Positions 61,522-64,000 of a stretch of 64,000 nt of DNA are shown one piece after another (position 1 is the first letter of the stretch; each line of letters starts with the position of its first letter). The notes beneath the pieces are model-generated. The model was not told where the DNA came from, did not search any database, and saw only the letters and a program-made list of their open reading frames with translations. The translations under genes were made by a program, and so were the position numbers. Origin of the DNA: Manihot esculenta (lineage: Eukaryota; Streptophyta; Magnoliopsida; Malpighiales; Euphorbiaceae); assembly GCF_001659605.2 (NCBI RefSeq), contig NC_035171.2:1123050-1187049 (forward strand), given 5' to 3'.

Positions 61522-61945
61522 TTTTCTTCCTCAGGCCTCCCCACCTAGGCACAAATATGCTGCCCTTCTTAGCACGAATTAGACCCTCATCCAACCAGAA
61601 CCTTCTTGTCTTCCCCTGCCTTGCCAACTCCACCAGTTGCTTGGCTTGATCATCATGCATCATCCCCTCTCTGATGTGATCTAATAGGGAAGAACTTGGT
61701 TGGGTGGCAGTAGCAGCCAGCTCTGCCTTTTTGCTGAGAGCATTTGCAACTAAATTGGCCAAGCTAGGCTTGTACTCCATGAGAAAATCAAACTCGGCCA
61801 AGAAAGCTTGCCATTGGGCTTGCTTTGGGGAGAGCTTCTTTTGGGTGAGAAAGTAACTCATAGCCATATTGTCAATCTCCACTACGAACTTGGAACCCAA
61901 CAGATAATATCTCCAAGTTTGAAGGTAGTGGACTACGGCGGTCAT
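61522..61945 (-). pseudogene. RNase H fragment
   Basis: Encodes YLLGSKFVVEIDNMAMSYFL and KLSPKQAQWQAFLAEFDF, typical of Ty3 RNase H (the usual TDH... reads VEIDN). Ends at the solo LTR. Confidence 0.85.
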
Positions 61946-62196
61946 CTCTTTCTCTTGTACGGTGTACTTTTTCTCGGTCTCGTTCAGCTTTCAGCTCTCA
62001 TAGGCAACTGGATGCCGATCTTGCAACAGAACTCTACTTATTGCAAAGTCAGAGGCATCCGTGTGTATCTTAAAATCCTTGGTATTAATAATCAGGCAAC
62101 GCCAACATTAATTCTTCCATAACAGCCTTCTTCAATGCTTCAAAAGCATTTTGACAACAGGCATCCCACTTCCACAGCTTATTCTTCTTCAGCATA

Positions 62197-62729
62197 TCAG
62201 TGAGCGAATGGTGCTGCAATAGCAAAATAGCCCTTAATGAACCTTCGGTAATAGTTCACAAGGCCAAGAAATGATCTCAATTTGGACACCCTCTTCGGTG
62301 GCTCCCATTCTAGAATGGCACGGATCTTTGACTCGTCCATCCGTATCTTGCCATGCCCAACAATATACCCTAAGAAGGGAATCTCTTGCTGTCTAAAGGA
62401 ATATTTCTCCTTCACATATAGCTCATTGTCCCTCAACACCTTGAAGACTTGCTTCAAATGATTGACATGCTCCTCCAACGTATTGCTATAGACTACAATG
62501 TCATCCAAATAAACCACAACAAAGCGATCCAGGAAGGGCTCAAACACTTTGTTCATCGAGGTGCAAAATGTGGCAGGAGCATTAGTTAAACCAAAGGGCA
62601 TGACACGAAATTTATATGACCTATACCTTGTAACACAAGCTGTCTTCGGTTCGTCTCCTTTAGCAATTATGACTTAGTAGTATCTCGAGCGAAGATTTAA
62701 CTTTGAGAACCAACAAGGCTCACCAAGCC
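62197..62729 (-). pseudogene. Reverse transcriptase fragment
   Basis: Encodes the catalytic [12 protein letters not shown] motif, [12 protein letters not shown] and [15 protein letters not shown]. Upstream a stop interrupts the segment after FSKLNLRSRYY, and the sequence is cut by the LTR that starts at 62730. Confidence 0.9.
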
Positions 62730-62906
62730 TGTAATACCCGGCTAGACTTCGGTATCGGAATTCCTACAGTCCGGTGGAATCTCGGATGTCGGAAGCCTCT
62801 AGTAGGGTAAAACCATGTTTTTATATAATGTTTTAATGTGTTTTATGTTTTAAGCATGAAAGAAAATGAGTTTTTGCATGAAAATAGCATTGGAGGAAAA
62901 CTCAGG

Positions 62907-63031
62907 TTCGGCCGCCAAACCTCAAGTTCGGCCGCCGAACATGCATGCGTTGCGGGTGTGCTTTAGGCCCCCGAAAGCATAAGTGAGGGAAGTCCAGGTT
63001 CGGCCGCCGAACCTCAAGTTCGGCCGCCGAA
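62907..63031. repeat. Paired TTCGGCCGCCGAA palindromes upstream of TATA
   Basis: Motifs start at 62907 (one half mutated), 62927, 62999 and 63019; each pair is spaced 20 bp and the pairs are 92 bp apart. The TATA box lies 56 bp after the last. Confidence 0.85.
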
Positions 63032-63086
63032 CATGGCATGCATGCGGAGGCAAGCTTCGGCCCCCGAACGTGGTCTAGCCAGCCAC

Positions 63087-63095
63087 TATAAAAGG
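63087..63095 (+). promoter_or_regulatory. TATA box of LTR promoter
   Basis: TATAAAAGG in the same position as in the related LTR at 12637, followed by CG-rich leader. Confidence 0.55.
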
Positions 63096-63607
63096 GTCCC
63101 TTAGCCGAAAACGGGCGAGCTTTTTCCCCATCTTCGGCCAAGGTGAGCTCTCTGCCGCCCCTCACCAATCTTTGATGTTCTTCCTCTAAATCTTTCAAGA
63201 TTTTCATTTGTTTTAATCTTGTTTTGAAGATTTGAGCTTTTGAGCAAAGTTTTGGAGCTTGGAGGTTCAAGAACCCAATCCCTCCCAACTTCGAGTTTAG
63301 GTCGTCTCTCTCTCGATCTTCAAGAGGTAAGAGCCGATCTTAAGCTCATTGCATGTTTTAAGTAAGTTTTAAGTAGATCTATGGGGTAGAATGCATGTTT
63401 AGGTTATGGTATTGTTTATGGGTATAAATGTATGTTCTTGAGCAATGTGGATGCTTGATGTGTTGTAGATGGGGTTTATGATGGTTTGAGGCCCCTAGGA
63501 ACATGTATGCTTGTGTATGTGTGTTGTAGAATAGGTTTGATGCATGTTTGGAAGGTTTGGAGGCGAAATGTGCAAAGGGAGCCAAGTTTCTGCCCTTTGG
63601 CAGAAAC

Positions 63608-63845
63608 CAGGTTCGGCAGCCGAAGGACTTTCGGCCGCCGAACATGGCTGGGGAGGCAGCCTTTCGGCTGCCGAAACTTGCCCCCGAAAGGAGACTTTCG
63701 TCTCTGTCTGGCAGTTTCAGCCGCCGAAAGTGCCGCCGAACATGCATGAGTTTCGTCTCTGTCTGGCAGTTTCGGCCGCCGAAGGTGCCGCCGAACCTGC
63801 CTGACTTTCGGCTCTGGAGGGACTTTCGGCCGCCGAACCTGCCGC
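63608..63845. repeat. Palindrome cluster in transcribed part of LTR
   Basis: Seven or more variants of TTCGGCCGCCGAA / TTCGGCAGCCGAA with CTTTCG spacers, equivalent to 13160-13405 in the first copy. Confidence 0.8.
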
Positions 63846-64000
63846 CAAAAGTGCCCTGTTCAGGCCGCCTTTGCATATTTTTCTATGGTTGTTTGATGAT
63901 GTTTTAGGGGGTTTTTGGGGAGTAGTTTAGAGATATGTTCTAGTATGTTTGGTCCCTCATTTGAGTCCACCTGTCTAGGTTCAGACCCGAGGAACCGAAG

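Larger units (their letters stand above)
58198..62729 (-). mobile_element. Degenerate chromovirus (Ty3 retrotransposon), minus strand
   Basis: Reading on the minus strand: reverse transcriptase (62729-62197), RNase H (61945-61522), integrase (60487-59383) and chromodomain (about 59370-59250), then a purine-rich GCTGAGGGAG tract and the 3' LTR (59168-58198). Several in-frame stops and frameshifts show it is dead. Its 5' part is cut by the LTR at 62730, and a solo LTR (60488-61521) sits between RNase H and integrase. The domain order and chromodomain identify a chromovirus. Confidence 0.88.
62730..64000 (+). mobile_element. LTR with CG palindromes, second copy, runs off window
   Basis: Starts TGTAATACCCGGCTAGACTT within the RT domain of the chromovirus and aligns with 12371-13560 to the last base. 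TATA box at 63087. Compared with the first copy it has one more pair of upstream palindromes. Its other end, and whether it is solo or part of a full element, is not visible. Confidence 0.8.

Overview
This window is plant nuclear DNA. Genes have many short exons with GT-AG and some GC-AG introns, intergenic DNA is AT-rich, and nested LTR retrotransposons and DNA transposons are abundant. The products are land-plant families: oil-body lipases, a STRUBBELIG-family receptor kinase, proteasome RPT1, a mitochondrial KHE-type protein, a plant O-fucosyltransferase and an ATL RING-H2 ligase. A run of OBL1-type lipases and the retroelement style suggest a eudicot, perhaps Euphorbiaceae (Manihot, Jatropha, Ricinus or Hevea); the species is inference.

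Positions 1-2.5 kb hold the 5' end of a minus-strand Athila-like element (LTR 312-1798) and an older LTR remnant. From 3 to 26 kb there is a tandem array of four complete five-exon lipase genes, all on the minus strand, plus one broken fragment. The first two (3090-5241 and 14924-17003) differ by only three residues that I can see. They belong to a direct segmental duplication (about 2890-9800 and 14725-19670). Between the two copies lies a block of retrotransposon DNA (10226-14541): a Tat-like Ty3 element fragment with a 74-bp tandem repeat, then a 2.2-kb solo-LTR-like unit. Copy 1 also carries a MULE-like element with long terminal inverted repeats and a short SINE.

From 28 to 56.7 kb is the gene-rich part: the SRF receptor kinase (+, 16 exons, 714 aa); RPT1 (-, 10 exons, 426 aa) with a 1-kb hAT-like element in an intron; a Mit_KHE1-family gene (-, 8 exons, 274 aa) with a complete 2-kb LTR retrotransposon in an intron; an O-fucosyltransferase (-, 3 exons, 586 aa); a small unrecognised two-exon gene (+); and an ATL-type E3 ligase (+, single exon, 277 aa).

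From 58.2 kb to the end is a nest: a degenerate minus-strand chromovirus (3' LTR 58198-59168, pol fragments up to 62729), interrupted by a solo LTR (60488-61521) and cut by another large LTR starting at 62730. That LTR belongs to the same family as 12371-14541 and is full of TTCGGCCGCCGAA palindromes.

The host genes do not form one pathway. The clear functional grouping is the lipase array, expected to act in triacylglycerol breakdown at oil bodies. I saw no tRNA, rRNA, CRISPR or bacterial-type features. The most interesting items are the lipase array with its shared GC-AG intron and likely sequence homogenisation, the compact LTR element with an in-frame gag-integrase fusion and coding sequence running into both LTRs, and the palindrome-studded LTR promoter.
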